Assembly (NCBI GenBank): GCA_004000515.1
Contig: CP034537.1
Coordinates: 6,152,001 to 6,216,000 of the forward strand
Direction: 5' to 3'
DNA length: 64,000 nucleotides
Source of the DNA: Pseudomonas poae
GTDB taxonomy: Bacteria; Pseudomonadota; Gammaproteobacteria; Pseudomonadales; Pseudomonadaceae
Shown: positions 1 through 9,552 of the stretch, in pieces
Numbering within the stretch: position 1 is the stretch's first letter
How the letters are laid out: the number at the start of each line of letters is the position of its first letter
Position numbers and translations under genes: made by a program
The notes under the pieces: generated by a model
The model's database searches: none
What the model was told of the DNA's origin: nothing
The model's input: the letters and a program-made list of their open reading frames with translations, nothing else

Positions 1-1311
1 GGCCAGACTGAATCGGGCACCTGCGTAAACGCTCTTTTGGCTGTCGGTGAAATTCTGGGTATTCCCGTCACTGGTAAACAGGAATGACGGATGTGCCAGA
101 TCTCCCGCCAGCACGTCCGAAAAGGATACGTCGTAGTAGCCACCGTCAGCGGCGTCGTATTCCCGGGCCTTCTGGTGGGTACGGCCATAGGCGGCACCGA
201 AGGTCAGTTCATGCTCGCGGCCGAACAGGCTGAAAGGGCCGGAGACCTTGGCCTCGCCCAGCAACTGATGAGCCTCGCTGGTGGTATTGGCGGCAAAAAC
301 CGAGGCGTCATCGCCGCTGACCCCGGCGACATAAAGCATGTTGGTGTCCTGTTTTTCCACGATGCCAGTCGCCGTGACGGTGACGTTCCAGTCATTGCCC
401 AAATCATGCTTCAACTCAGCGAAAGCGCGCTGAGTGTGCAGGTTCCAATAGGTCCATGGCTGGCCAATGCTGGAACTGCGGCTGCCGTAATGGATGGCAT
501 TGCCGTCATTATCAACCAAAGGAAGGTTGCCCCACGTGCTGCCGTTGGAATCGCTATCGTGCTGGGAGAAACCGACGGTCACCGTGTCGGCTTCGGATAG
601 ATCGAAGGCTAACAGGCCAGCGGCGACGTTGCGCTCATGGCTGTAGCGATCCATCCACGAGTTGCCTTTGTCGTGGGAGTAGATGAAGCGGCCACGCACA
701 TTACCGGTGGGCGTCAACGGACCGGAAACGTCTACGTCCACACGGCGGCCGTCCCAGGAGCCGACGCTGGTGTCGATTTGTGCCTGGAATGTCTCAGTCG
801 GCCGTTTGCGCACAAAGTTAACCGTGGCCGACGGGTTGCCAGCACCGCTCATCAATCCATTGGCGCCATGCAGGATGTCGATCTGTTCGAACTCGGCCAG
901 ATCCTGGTCGCCGACCAGCACAGTGCCTACGAACGGCATGCCTACGCCGTCATATTCAAAGGTATTGATATCGAAGCCGCGCGAGGTGAATTCTGTGCGG
1001 TCGGTTTCGGTTTGCTCCACAGTCACCGAAGGAGCAGAGCGCAGCGCATCCTTGATGCCAGTGATCTTGAAATCATCGAGCGCTTGCCGGGTGATGGTAG
1101 TCACCGCCTGCGGGGTTTCTTTATCCATCAGGCCCAGGCGGGTCGTGCTGGCGACCGGGTTGCCCCGGTAGCCCTCGCTCTGACCATCAGCACGCCCGGT
1201 GCTCCCTTCGATCTGGATTGCCGGCAGAATCAGTTCGTCAGCGGCGTGAACCAGAGGTATGGCGCTGCAAGCACCGGCAAACAAAAGGCTGACGGAGAGG
1301 TGATGTTTCAA
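1..1311 (-). CDS. TonB-dependent siderophore receptor (5' part; runs off the window)
   Basis: Outer-membrane active transporter for a ferric siderophore, powered by TonB-ExbBD. The visible 437 residues start at a TTG (MKHHLSVSLLF...) with AGGGA upstream; no in-frame ATG or GTG lies between it and the preceding stop. Residues 1-24 form a signal peptide ending HAAD. The plug domain follows directly, with LPAIQIEG, ETPQAVTTITRQ and LHGANGLMSGAGNPSATVNF, the last typical of the siderophore-receptor plug. No N-terminal STN signalling domain is present, so it is not a cell-surface signalling receptor. The barrel begins near residue 160 and continues beyond position 1. A possible Fur box lies 57 bases upstream, consistent with iron control. 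Family call is firm; the ligand cannot be told. Confidence 0.88.
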   Translation of the reverse strand, partial: MKHHLSVSLLFAGACSAIPLVHAADELILPAIQIEGSTGRADGQSEGYRGNPVASTTRLGLMDKETPQAVTTITRQALDDFKITGIKDALRSAPSVTVEQTETDRTEFTSRGFDINTFEYDGVGMPFVGTVLVGDQDLAEFEQIDILHGANGLMSGAGNPSATVNFVRKRPTETFQAQIDTSVGSWDGRRVDVDVSGPLTPTGNVRGRFIYSHDKGNSWMDRYSHERNVAAGLLAFDLSEADTVTVGFSQHDSDSNGSTWGNLPLVDNDGNAIHYGSRSSSIGQPWTYWNLHTQRAFAELKHDLGNDWNVTVTATGIVEKQDTNMLYVAGVSGDDASVFAANTTSEAHQLLGEAKVSGPFSLFGREHELTFGAAYGRTHQKAREYDAADGGYYDVSFSDVLAGDLAHPSFLFTSDGNTQNFTDSQKSVYAGARFSLA

Positions 1312-1367
1312 GGAGAGAATCCCTATGGCTGGATATTCAAGAAAACGGGCTTAATAAGAATACGAAC

Positions 1368-1393
1368 GATAATCTAACCTAATAACAATTATC
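1368..1393. promoter_or_regulatory. Possible Fur box upstream of the TonB receptor
   Basis: An AT-rich stretch begins with GATAAT (1368-1373) and ends with ATTATC (1388-1393), the two half-elements of Fur boxes, separated by 14 bases that also contain TAATAAC. Spacing is wider than the compact 19-bp consensus, so this may be a diverged or double site. Its place just upstream of an iron-siderophore receptor supports the call. Confidence 0.4.
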
Positions 1394-1800
1394 CTTTCGA
1401 CATTTTTTTACATTTTGAAACATTCACCCGTGCGCACTCAGCGTAAGCGGCTGCGCAGCCGCAGCTGTAGCATGAGTGACGGGTGTTGTAGCCCGAGCGA
1501 GTGATTTGAAGGACTGCACGGACTTTGACATCGGCTCTTGGCCGGTCTTGATCAATTAGTGCGCTCACGCGGGGTAGATTGACCACCCCGAGCGAGAGGC
1601 AGGCTTCGATATGGCTGTTGCCTTGGCGAGCACGAGAGCCGCAGCCTGCCGTTCGAATTGAGGGAAGAGGAACAGCGCTACTTGCCCGTCAAACACCTCC
1701 ATCTGATTGACGAGCATTCTCGCCTACTGGGTGTTAGGGTCATTAGACCATTCTTGACAGAGGGCTTTGATAACGCAATATGCATCAACGTGAGGCCGCT
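1394..1800. other. Intergenic region without a convincing gene
   Basis: About 400 bases separate the TonB receptor promoter from the end of the MFS gene. A perfect 16-bp palindrome, GCGGCTGCGCAGCCGC, occupies 1447-1462. Short open frames exist on both strands but resemble no family I recognise and have no good ribosome-binding site. Confidence 0.5.
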
Positions 1801-3105
1801 CTACGCGGTACCTCGCAGGGTCGTATTTGTGATAGATGATGCTGTCTCGTCGGACGAGTTAATCTTGGGTGCCCACTTGCGCCTCATCAAAACAATGGTG
1901 CTGACGGCCCCTAGAAACAGGAAAGTAAAAATAGCGATCATCGGCAATGTATAGCTGTGACCAAAATGTAAAAGCCAACCGGATAAACTAGCGGACACGC
2001 CACCTGCAAAACTCGTCGCAACTTGTTGAAGTCCCGTGTTCAAGCCAGTTGCCTGCTTTGGGATCAGCGTCAGCTTCACCAGCGCGAGGTTATTTGTCGT
2101 GACCAACCCTACTAACGTCAGCGACAGTACGTTCCAAAAAAGTGCCATCGATACCGTGGGAGCATAAGCGCCGAACAGCACTGTCATACCACCGATAAAG
2201 CCCACTACCACGAAGGATTTGCGTACCACAACCGCGTCGTATCCACGCACGATTAATTTGTCAGCTGCCCACCCGCTGAGCCCGGCCGTAATCGCAACTC
2301 CACAGAAACTCATTGCGGTATAAAAGCCCGCGTTCGTCAACGATAGCCCACGTTGTTCGACCAGGTAGGCAGGCATCCATGTCATACAGAAAAAGGCAAA
2401 ATAGGCATAACAGAAGTTTGTGATCAACCCGCCCCACACCACAGGGCTCACAAGCAGATTGCGCAGTGGCACGGTTGCCGCGACCTGTTTTCTTTTCACT
2501 AACTCACTGCGATCTGGAAAGTCGTTGCGAACCATTAAAAGCCAGGGTACCAGCCATACCAGACCGGCCAACCCCGTCACGATAAACATGATTTTCCAAG
2601 AGGTACCTACAATAAGCCAGGCCGCCAGAGGCGCCCCGAGTGCCGGTCCCATTTTGCCGCCAACGGCATAGATGGCCAACGCGGAACCTTTATTGGTTTC
2701 CTCGAATCGGTTCGCAATGTAACGATATGTGGCTGGTACTACGACTGCTTCAGCCGCCCCTATCAGGACGCGGATTATGATCATTGCAGAGAGCGAGTTC
2801 ACCAGACCGGTGGCCGCCGCCGCTACGCACCAGAGAAAAAAGCATATTGCGTACGGCCATTTGACCCCATAGCGATCAACCAGCCATCCCATCGGTAATT
2901 GTAAGATGCCATACGCCCAGAAGACCGATGAGCCTAGCCAGCCCCTTTCAACATGCGTTAGCGCAAATTCTTTGATAAATTGAGGGTCCGCTATCGCGGC
3001 CGACATGCTTGAACGGTCTGTCCAGGCAATCATCAATCCGAACGCGAGTAATACGACTACGCCCCACCGGTTTTCCGGGCATAGTGCTTTCTGGATAATC
3101 TCCAT
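1801..3105 (-). CDS. MFS transporter, anion:cation symporter (ACS) family
   Basis: Inner-membrane proton-coupled importer of an organic acid anion. The 434-residue protein has the ACS layout: a short cytoplasmic N-terminus, a TM1 motif WTDRSSMSAAIADP, the loop motif GWLVDRYGVKWP, and twelve hydrophobic segments with a basic central loop near residue 200 (RNDFPDRSELVKRKQ). ACS members carry glucarate, galactonate, hydroxyphenylacetate and phthalate; the substrate here cannot be read from sequence. It lies just downstream of two broken catabolic genes on the same strand, suggesting it once formed an operon with them and moved their substrate. It appears intact while its partners do not. Confidence 0.88.
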   Translation of the reverse strand: MEIIQKALCPENRWGVVVLLAFGLMIAWTDRSSMSAAIADPQFIKEFALTHVERGWLGSSVFWAYGILQLPMGWLVDRYGVKWPYAICFFLWCVAAAATGLVNSLSAMIIIRVLIGAAEAVVVPATYRYIANRFEETNKGSALAIYAVGGKMGPALGAPLAAWLIVGTSWKIMFIVTGLAGLVWLVPWLLMVRNDFPDRSELVKRKQVAATVPLRNLLVSPVVWGGLITNFCYAYFAFFCMTWMPAYLVEQRGLSLTNAGFYTAMSFCGVAITAGLSGWAADKLIVRGYDAVVVRKSFVVVGFIGGMTVLFGAYAPTVSMALFWNVLSLTLVGLVTTNNLALVKLTLIPKQATGLNTGLQQVATSFAGGVSASLSGWLLHFGHSYTLPMIAIFTFLFLGAVSTIVLMRRKWAPKINSSDETASSITNTTLRGTA

Positions 3106-3128
3106 TGCTTCGTCTCCAACCTGCTTTT

Positions 3129-3447
3129 TTAATTTTTGTTAGTCAAGACTTCCGTGACATCATCGAATAGTTCGTCCACGGAAAACCGTCGCGAAATAAT
3201 CTTTTGGTCAAGCGCCCAGTCGATTGCTAACTGGATGCCTTTTCGAGTAGGTGATGATCGCCCATTCACCAGCGTCGAACGCGCGCTCCCGCACCATGGG
3301 CTTAAAGCCCTCGCTTGCCGGTGCAGGGCCGCAATAACTCAGGTTGACGCGATCAGACGTCACGCGTCCGTCCTTCAGCGCCTTCGTCATCGCGTAGTCG
3401 GCAAGGTTGATGCACAGCGTCGGCAACGTCGTTTGAGTATTTTTCAC
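3129..3447 (-). pseudogene. Remnant of a 4,5-dihydroxyphthalate-decarboxylase-like gene (internal deletion)
   Basis: The 5' part encodes INLADYAMTKALKDGRV and continues to FDAGEWAII, closely matching residues 8-59 of the intact protein at 22775-23653. After a junction near 3243-3246 the sequence continues, out of frame, with KGIQLAIDWALDQKII and FSVDELFDDVTE, matching the last 33 residues of the same protein. Roughly 198 central codons are therefore missing and the ends are out of register, so no functional product is possible. The start is probably GTG at 3447 with AGGA upstream. It lies between the MFS gene and a broken amidohydrolase gene, the same gene types found intact in the 17.4-23.7 kb operon, so it is a decayed copy of that module. 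Confidence 0.85.
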
Positions 3448-3552
3448 GGTATCGGTCCTGTCATGCATATGACCGCACGACGGCGATCTGAAGCGAATGC
3501 GAACAGCCCTATTTACATACATCCTGCTCACCATGCGGCTGTGCTGAGAGGA

Positions 3553-4318
3553 TCAAGCAAGCGCCGGATACAACAGCAGTGCCGTTTTACTGCAAATCCA
3601 TACGCGATCTTCTTCGCTGACGTATTGCAGCCCCGCCTGAGCGGCTGTCAGGAGCTCGGCAAGTGTCCCTTCTGAACTCGGAAAATTTGAACCATAGGCA
3701 AGACGTTGCGCCCCGAACACTTCCACCAGGCGCGGGAAGAACGATCGAACAAGCTTTGCGCTTTCACATACGGAGCACCATCGCTGACGTCGGGGTGAGC
3801 GAGATGATCGAGTATGATATTGACGGTCGGAAACGCCTGGCCAGATCGCACACCTGCGGCAATCCAGCCGCCCCGGTCTGAATGCACATTGGCAACTTCA
3901 ATTGCGCACATACTTCCCAAGCAGGATAAGAGCGCACGTCTTCCAACTCGAGCGGGTTGTATGCTTTCGTACTACCGCCCGTGAACAGCCTCAACCCGGC
4001 CAGTCCGCGTTCGACACATAAGCGGATCGTAACCGGAACGTCTGGCTGGGTCACATCAACCGATCCAACAGCGACCAGACGCTCTGAATGCTCTGTGCAC
4101 GCGTCAAGAACGTAACTGTTGTCGAATCCGTAAGTGGTAGACGAATGCACGATGGCTGCCTTTGTCACACCGGCTTCGTCCATTGCCGCAGTCAGTGATT
4201 CGACGGTTGAAAGCCGCTCTTTCGACCAGTCAGAACGTTTGCCCGACAGAGGCATGACAGGATAGCGGTCCACGTCGTCTGAAATGATGTGGGAATGAAT
4301 ATCAACGATCATCGGCAT
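3553..4318 (-). pseudogene. Remnant of an amidohydrolase (family 2) gene, deleted and frameshifted
   Basis: The start (MPMIVDIHSHIISDD) and the following 150 residues, including AAIVHSSTTYGFDNSYV and LRLFTGGSTKAYNP, match the amidohydrolases at 13910-14794 and 19463-20306. A one-base frameshift near 3830 moves the reading to FPTVNIILDHLAHPDV. About 28 codons are then missing after AQSLFDR, where intact relatives encode a segment like KYPNVYLKITP. The final part (FPRLVEVFGAQRLAYGSNFP ending YPALA and TGA at 3553) is again in another frame. The frameshift alone could be a sequencing error, but the deletion makes a true pseudogene likely. It is oriented away from the LysR gene at 5529. Confidence 0.8.
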
Positions 4319-5528
4319 GCAAGTTCCTTAGTTTTATTGTTATGGAAGATTCACATTTATCGAGACCTATCAAGCTCACCGTCTGGAGTGTTGGCGTCCT
4401 CATCCTCCGACGTAGAGGCTAAGTTTTTTCTGATAATAGACTTCCTTCGGTGCAGTCATCTGCCTGCAACAGATCCGCTGAAGGGATCTTCAAGCTGCTT
4501 TGGTTTGCGGTCCAGTGAGTTTTGCCCAACAGCCATTAACCGAATGGTAAATTCGCCAGCGCTCGAGCAAGGGCAAAAACGACGGTTTTTTTGCGCAGAA
4601 TATCCACAGAAAATGAGATGACGGGAAAAAGCGCTGTCCGAACAGCAAAACATTACGCGACGAATCAGCGCCCCACGCAGTCATTAAGGCTCCCTTAACC
4701 ATCCAGTAAAAGACCACGCCGGTTTTCTCAATGGCTATTTCGGCGAGACTTCGGCGATGATTCAGCGCGGTCCCTAAGTCAACTTTTCATCACTGGCGAC
4801 GCATGGCTTCGTACGATGATTAAAAAGCTAAGCACTCATTAAGAATTGCTGGAAAAAGTTAACCGCCTGTAGGATTGATCTAAAAAACATAGGAAGCAAA
4901 GCACAAACGAAGTTGGCAAAACATTACCTCTGATGCATCCAATCGTTCGGCACTCATCGCTGCCTATGAAATGTTTCGTCATAGGGGGTATCCGACAGAT
5001 CGGGCACCTCCGTTTAAGAAGGGAATGGTAGTGGGCAATAATCAAAGGGATGTCTTGGTCTCACACCAGTCAACATTCCATCACGCGCGACGATTAATTG
5101 TCTGGCGCCCTCCGCTTCTTGGCGAGCCTGCAGAGCGGGCGCCTTACGTTGCGGATGATCCGGCCAATACCGCAAGGATAGCCTCCCCAGCTTTTGAGGA
5201 TCTTGGCACCCAGCCTGTTGCTGCCGTCCTTTCAGCCGCGGTTGATTGTTCCGCCAGAGACCCCGTCAAGATCAATCTCCTCCCTCTTTCCGAGCATCCA
5301 AGCGGATCGTCACGGCGTCGAGGACCTCTCAAGGCACCCGTTCGTGCAGAAGAACAGGAGACCGTTCTGAGCGAGCCCGAGGAGGTCTTGAGCCTGGACG
5401 GGTCTCGTCTGTCATGACGGCAAGCAGCGTAAGGATGAAGAGTGCCGTGACAGCGACTCAGCGCACAATCGACCGAGCTGTGAAAAATTCCTACACCAAC
5501 TCAATGCCCAGCCGCTGAGGTAGACGAT
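4319..5528. other. 1.2-kb stretch with no recognisable gene
   Basis: This gap separates the amidohydrolase remnant from the divergent LysR gene. In the related module at 16.2-19.4 kb the equivalent gap is only about 240 bases. Open frames up to 148 codons (for example 4971-5417) lack recognisable motifs and good ribosome-binding sites. The sequence may be the eroded remains of genes lost from this copy or foreign insertion debris; I see no terminal repeats. The last 100 bases should hold the LysR promoter. Confidence 0.5.
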
Positions 5529-6524
5529 GTGAAATATCTCGACTGGTATCTGCAGATCAATCTGAAGGCGCGACACTTGCGCCTGCTCGTAGCGATCGAC
5601 ACCTACCGCAATTTGACCCAGGTGGCCGAGATCACTCATGTGACCGTGCCTGCCGTATCGAAGTCACTGTCCGAACTTGAACGGGGACTTGGGCTTACGC
5701 TATTTTCACGCACCGCTCGGGGCTTAATGCCCACGCCGTATGGAGAATGCCTGATTCGGCACTCGCGAACAATGTTGGTGGTCCTGCACCAGGCGCGCGA
5801 CGAATTGAAGGCCCTGAGTTCGGGGACCGAGGGCAAGGTTCGCATCGGCATGCTGCCGGCTTCGGCATCAGTGCTGCTGCCGCAGGCATTGAACCTTCTG
5901 AAGCAGCAGTCGCCTGGAACCAATGTGACGGTCATTGAGGGTACGACAGAGTCGCTACTGCCTGAACTCTGGCAGGGCCGACTGGATATGGTAGTTGGCC
6001 GTCTGCCGCCACCCGACACACTTGGCAGCTTCGAGGAGAAGGAGCTTCTTGAGGAGCCAGTGGTGCTCATGACAGGCCGCCATCATCCGCTGGCCAGCAA
6101 AAAAAACCTGAGTTGGTCGGACTTGTGCGACTACCCCTGGATCTTGCCCCCGCCCGGTTCAATTCTGCGCGATCCATTGGAACGCGCGCTCGAAGCCAAT
6201 AACGTGCCGTTGACCAATAATTATATCGAGACGCTCTCGATACACGTTGTGCGGGCACATCTGCAAGTGTCTGATTTTATCGCGGTAATGGCAGGATCAC
6301 TGGCCAATGATCCCGTGCAGCCGTTTCATAAGCTTCCGTTGAACCTTCCAAGATTACTGCGCCCAACCGGGGTATTGTGGAATCGCAACCTTGGCCTGAC
6401 ACCCAGCGCACAACTCATGGTGTCACGCCTGGAAGAGGCGGCCCAGCATCTTCTGAAGGTCCTAACCGACACGCCAATCCCGACCAAAGCAAGACGTGCA
6501 CACCAATCAACGAACGCGCACTAA
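5529..6524 (+). CDS. LysR-family transcriptional regulator (copy A)
   Basis: 331-residue LysR-type regulator. An N-terminal winged helix-turn-helix (about residues 12-75: HLRLLVAIDTYRNLTQVAE then TVPAVSKSLSELERGLG) is followed by a linker helix and an effector-binding domain (LSSGTEGKVRIGMLPASAS onward). Start is GTG with GAGG about 8 bases upstream. It is very similar along its length to the regulator at 16241-17208, sharing long blocks such as NNYIETLSIHVVRAHLQVSD. Copy A is intact and faces away from the decayed amidohydrolase and decarboxylase remnants; its paralogue faces away from the intact operon. It may still act on operon B in trans, with a pathway intermediate as likely co-inducer. 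Confidence 0.92.
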   Translation: MKYLDWYLQINLKARHLRLLVAIDTYRNLTQVAEITHVTVPAVSKSLSELERGLGLTLFSRTARGLMPTPYGECLIRHSRTMLVVLHQARDELKALSSGTEGKVRIGMLPASASVLLPQALNLLKQQSPGTNVTVIEGTTESLLPELWQGRLDMVVGRLPPPDTLGSFEEKELLEEPVVLMTGRHHPLASKKNLSWSDLCDYPWILPPPGSILRDPLERALEANNVPLTNNYIETLSIHVVRAHLQVSDFIAVMAGSLANDPVQPFHKLPLNLPRLLRPTGVLWNRNLGLTPSAQLMVSRLEEAAQHLLKVLTDTPIPTKARRAHQSTNAH

Positions 6525-6660
6525 GCGTTCCACACATTGATCACTCAAAGTGCATATCACCTGGTCGTCACAGCGACGGGTGCACGCACCTACTGCGCCC
6601 TCCTCATAATCCTCACCGCGTAGCCATCGATTTAGCATTACGTATGGCGAGAAACACAAA

Positions 6661-6709
6661 GGCCCACATTCGGCACTCCCTTATCATCCAGAAGTACCAA
6701 ATGTGGGCC
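6661..6709. terminator. Inverted repeat between LysR and porin, possible terminator
   Basis: A perfect 10-bp stem, GGCCCACATT (6661-6670) and AATGTGGGCC (6700-6709), encloses a 29-base loop. It lies 14 bases beyond the porin stop codon and between two convergent genes, where a shared terminator is expected. The run of Ts after the stem is weak on both strands. Confidence 0.4.
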
Positions 6710-6722
6710 GGCCACCCTGCGT

Positions 6723-7987
6723 TTAGAACCGCACTTTGATACCCGAAATGATGGAAACCTGCGAGCCACCAGCCGGTGGTGGGACCTTCGGCGAAGAGTT
6801 GGTTGCTGCGAAGTCAAGGTCGCCGCTGTTGTTCATGTGCTCCGCCGACACGTACAAGTCTGTCTGCTTGGACAGAGAATAGACGCCGCGCAATACGATC
6901 GCTTGCCCCTTGTTGGACGAATTTTCGTAAGCGGTTTGCCCCAACATGCCGTCGACAGAAATCTTCTTAGTCACGGGCACTGTGGCAGCCACCCAGACCA
7001 GGTTGCTCTGCGGTGTAGCGATACCTTCATTATCGCGCTTGACCCAACCCACTGCGACCTTCGAATCATGGACCATGAAGTAGCCGCCCAGAAGGAAACG
7101 GCTATCCGTTTTGTCCGGCGAAGTCAGACCGCCGTAAGTCGCGGCAGTACCGCCATAAATGCGTTCATAGGCACTGGAAAGACCCCAGTTCTTGCCATCG
7201 TATTTGACCATTGCCGCCCATTCCCGGCACTGGTTGATGTCGTCAGTCTCCCCCGCACAATTGCTGGCGACGGTGCTGGTGCCTTTAACGGTATCACGAC
7301 CAAAACTGTAGTTCGCGCCGAGGGTGAAGTTACCGACAGGAACAATGTAGCGAATGGCATTATCGTCGCGAGCAGTGCCTGTATATCCTTCATCCAGCGT
7401 GGTCAGGCCATGCGAGCCTGCGCCGAACGGATTGAGTTCCTTCCATGCCAGAAATCGCACGTTGTACTGGCGACCGAGCGTCAACGTTCCGTAGTCGCCT
7501 TCGAGGCCGAGGTATGCCTGCCGTCCAAAAAGTCGCTCACCTTGGAGCGAAACGCCATTGTCCGGCCCGAAGCCGGCCTCCAGGTTCCATATCGCATTCA
7601 GTTTTTCGCCCAGCTTCTCCTTACCACGAACACCCACGTAGGAAGTCCCCATACCCGAACTTATGCGCGTGGCGTCGCCACTGTTCTTCACGTTGGAGAC
7701 GTGCTCCAGCCCAAGATCAAGCTGGCCGTAGAAGGTGATGTCGCGGGCAATGGCTTTGAGCTTGTCCTCTTTTGCGGCAAGGGACTTGCGCTCCTCGGCG
7801 CTAGCAACGCTGGAGGCCTTCTCGGCCTTCAGCTCCGCACCATCTGATCGAGTCGCTTGTTCAGCTCCTCAAGCCGTGCGGTGAGTGCCTCCATCTGTCT
7901 GGCGTGGTCTGCGTCCTGCTGAGCCCATGCTGGAGAAATGCTCAAAAGCGCTGAGCAGGCGAAGACAGCAGTTCTGTATTTCGACAT
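6723..7987 (-). CDS. Gram-negative general porin, betaproteobacterial type (frameshift near 7838)
   Basis: Outer-membrane trimeric porin that lets small solutes, probably the pathway substrate, into the periplasm. ATG at 7987 begins a signal peptide (MSKYRTAVFACSALLS...PAWA). A charged, probably coiled-coil stretch follows (MEALTARLEELNKRLDQM), then the barrel: DITFYGQLDLGLEHVSN, SYVGVRGKEKLG, RLFGRQAYLGLEGDYGTL, and a C-terminal Phe (SGIKVRF) as in outer-membrane proteins. One base missing near 7838 breaks the frame between signal region and barrel; restoring it gives about 420 residues. The FGRQAYLGLEGDYGTLTLGR block is characteristic of Burkholderia/Bordetella porins and unlike OprD or OprF of Pseudomonas, suggesting import from a betaproteobacterium with the Tct genes upstream. 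Confidence 0.85.
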
Positions 7988-8204
7988 CTCGGAAACTCTC
8001 TTTTTTTGTTATTAGATTGTTGAGTGAACACAATGAAAGATTGCGGAGATGCCCGTACTGAATCAATTGAGAAAGCCTGCCCTGCACTTGAGCAGTTGGT
8101 TAAGACACTCGACATTTAAACGCGATAGAGAGCCGGCGAACGGCCCATGCAAGGCTCATGGAAGCGTTCGGCGCCAATGAAGTAATGGGGTAATATAAGA
8201 GTGA

Positions 8205-8229
8205 TGAGGCACCGGAAATCGATGCCTCA
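8205..8229 (-). terminator. Hairpin terminator after the MFS gene
   Basis: A 7-bp stem TGAGGCA (8205-8211) pairs with TGCCTCA (8223-8229) across an 11-base loop, about 70 bases past the end of the MFS gene at 8296. On the plus strand it is followed by TTATTTT; on the minus strand by a weaker T-rich tract. The 308-base gap 7988-8295 between porin and MFS gene holds nothing else I recognise, apart from the presumed porin promoter. Confidence 0.5.
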
Positions 8230-8295
8230 TTATTTTGATCCAGGATCCAGTCGACCCTTGAGCTGAAGCTGATTGCGAGGACGCTGGCCAAGCCC

Positions 8296-9552
8296 TCAGG
8301 CGGCCTCCTCCACCCTCAGCGCAGCGCGGCTGATCAACGGGACGAGGACGAACAATAAAAGGATCAGCACGGCCGAGGAGACCTCAACAACGCGGGCAAG
8401 GCCGATCCGGTCAGCCGCGAAGCCGATGATCAAAGCGCCAAGGGCCGGGCTTCCACGGGCGATGAGACCGTGCACGCTCAGCACGCGTCCGCGCAACCGT
8501 TCTGGGGTGGTCAGTTGCACGAATATCTGGGTCGACACAAGACTCCGGGTGACCGTGAAGCCGATCACCGTGGCCGCGACCACAGCAATCGCCGAACTCT
8601 GCGATTGCGCCAGCACGATAGCGGCTAGCGCACCGATCCCCCACCACGGCAGTATTCCGTAAAGCAGATGAGGTACCCTGCCAGGCCCCATGGCCAGCCC
8701 CGACGCCACGGCACCGAAGGCGCCCGCGCCGGTCAGAACGGCGAGGCCTGTGGCATCGCCGGAAAAGGTCCCGGCGGCGATGGCCGGAATCAGCTCCATC
8801 ATCGCCCGCACCATGGAGCCTCCACACAACATCACGAGCAAGATCAGCCACAGCGCCTGGTCGCGCAAAATGTGGGTAAACCCTTCCATCATCTCACCGA
8901 AAAAGCTTTGGGCCCGAGGAGCAATCACCTGGGGTGCCAGACGCAGTCGGGCGAGGATAATGACTAGGATCAAGGTGAACAGCGCATTGATAATGAACAC
9001 CCATGAAATATCCACTTTCAGGATCATTATTCCCGCCACCGCGGGCCCAACGAGCCGCGCAAGGTTGACACTCACCGAACTGAGGGCCACGGCCGTGCCC
9101 GTGTGTTCACGCGGGACCATCTGCTGAATCATGGCCAGGCGAGCTGGCTGGATGGCTGCCGCGAGTGTGCCCTGCACAGTGATCAACAACACCAGACCGA
9201 TCAGGCCGAGCTCGTCTATGGCGATCAGCACTGCGGTGAGCACTGCCAGCAGGGATGAGGCAACTTGCGCAAACATGTTCAACCTCAGCCGGTTCCATCG
9301 GTCGGCGACAACTCCGGCAAATGGGCCGACGACCATGCCCGGCAGCAGATCGCCAGCGGCGAGGATACCGAGCCAGAACGCAGAATGGGTCCACTGCCAG
9401 ACAAGCCAGCCACAGGCCAGGCGCTGCATCCAGGTGCCGATCAGGGACAGGTTGTTGCCTAGAAAAAACAGGCCGAACTGACTACCAAAGAGCACGCGAA
9501 GAGGCGCCGGAAGGCGCCTTGAGTCGAGCCTGGGCTTGTTTGCCGGTGTCAC
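8296..9552 (-). CDS. MFS transporter, enterobactin-exporter-like (MFS_3) type
   Basis: 418-residue membrane protein with about twelve hydrophobic segments. The start LRVLFGSQFGLFFLGNNLSLIGTWMQ and WLVWQWTHSAFWLGIL are typical of the MFS_3/EntS branch, and GPFAGVVADRWNRLRL is the MFS loop 2-3 signature. This branch mostly exports small molecules or siderophores. Its ATG at 9552 overlaps the stop of the aldehyde dehydrogenase gene by four bases, so the two are translationally coupled and the transporter belongs to the catabolic operon. It may export a toxic intermediate or take part in substrate movement. Family firm, substrate unknown. Confidence 0.88.
   Translation of the reverse strand: MTPANKPRLDSRRLPAPLRVLFGSQFGLFFLGNNLSLIGTWMQRLACGWLVWQWTHSAFWLGILAAGDLLPGMVVGPFAGVVADRWNRLRLNMFAQVASSLLAVLTAVLIAIDELGLIGLVLLITVQGTLAAAIQPARLAMIQQMVPREHTGTAVALSSVSVNLARLVGPAVAGIMILKVDISWVFIINALFTLILVIILARLRLAPQVIAPRAQSFFGEMMEGFTHILRDQALWLILLVMLCGGSMVRAMMELIPAIAAGTFSGDATGLAVLTGAGAFGAVASGLAMGPGRVPHLLYGILPWWGIGALAAIVLAQSQSSAIAVVAATVIGFTVTRSLVSTQIFVQLTTPERLRGRVLSVHGLIARGSPALGALIIGFAADRIGLARVVEVSSAVLILLLFVLVPLISRAALRVEEAA

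Noticed and set aside
91..1377. Long plus-strand open frames over 91-600 and 637-1377
   Set aside because: They lie antisense to the TonB receptor, whose minus-strand translation has clear plug motifs and a signal peptide.
1389..1586. 65-codon minus-strand ORF upstream of the TonB receptor
   Set aside because: No family resemblance; it overlaps the presumed iron-regulated promoter and a palindrome.
4971..5417. 148-codon plus-strand ORF in the 4.3-5.5 kb gap
   Set aside because: Composition is Arg/Pro-rich without recognisable motifs or ribosome-binding site.
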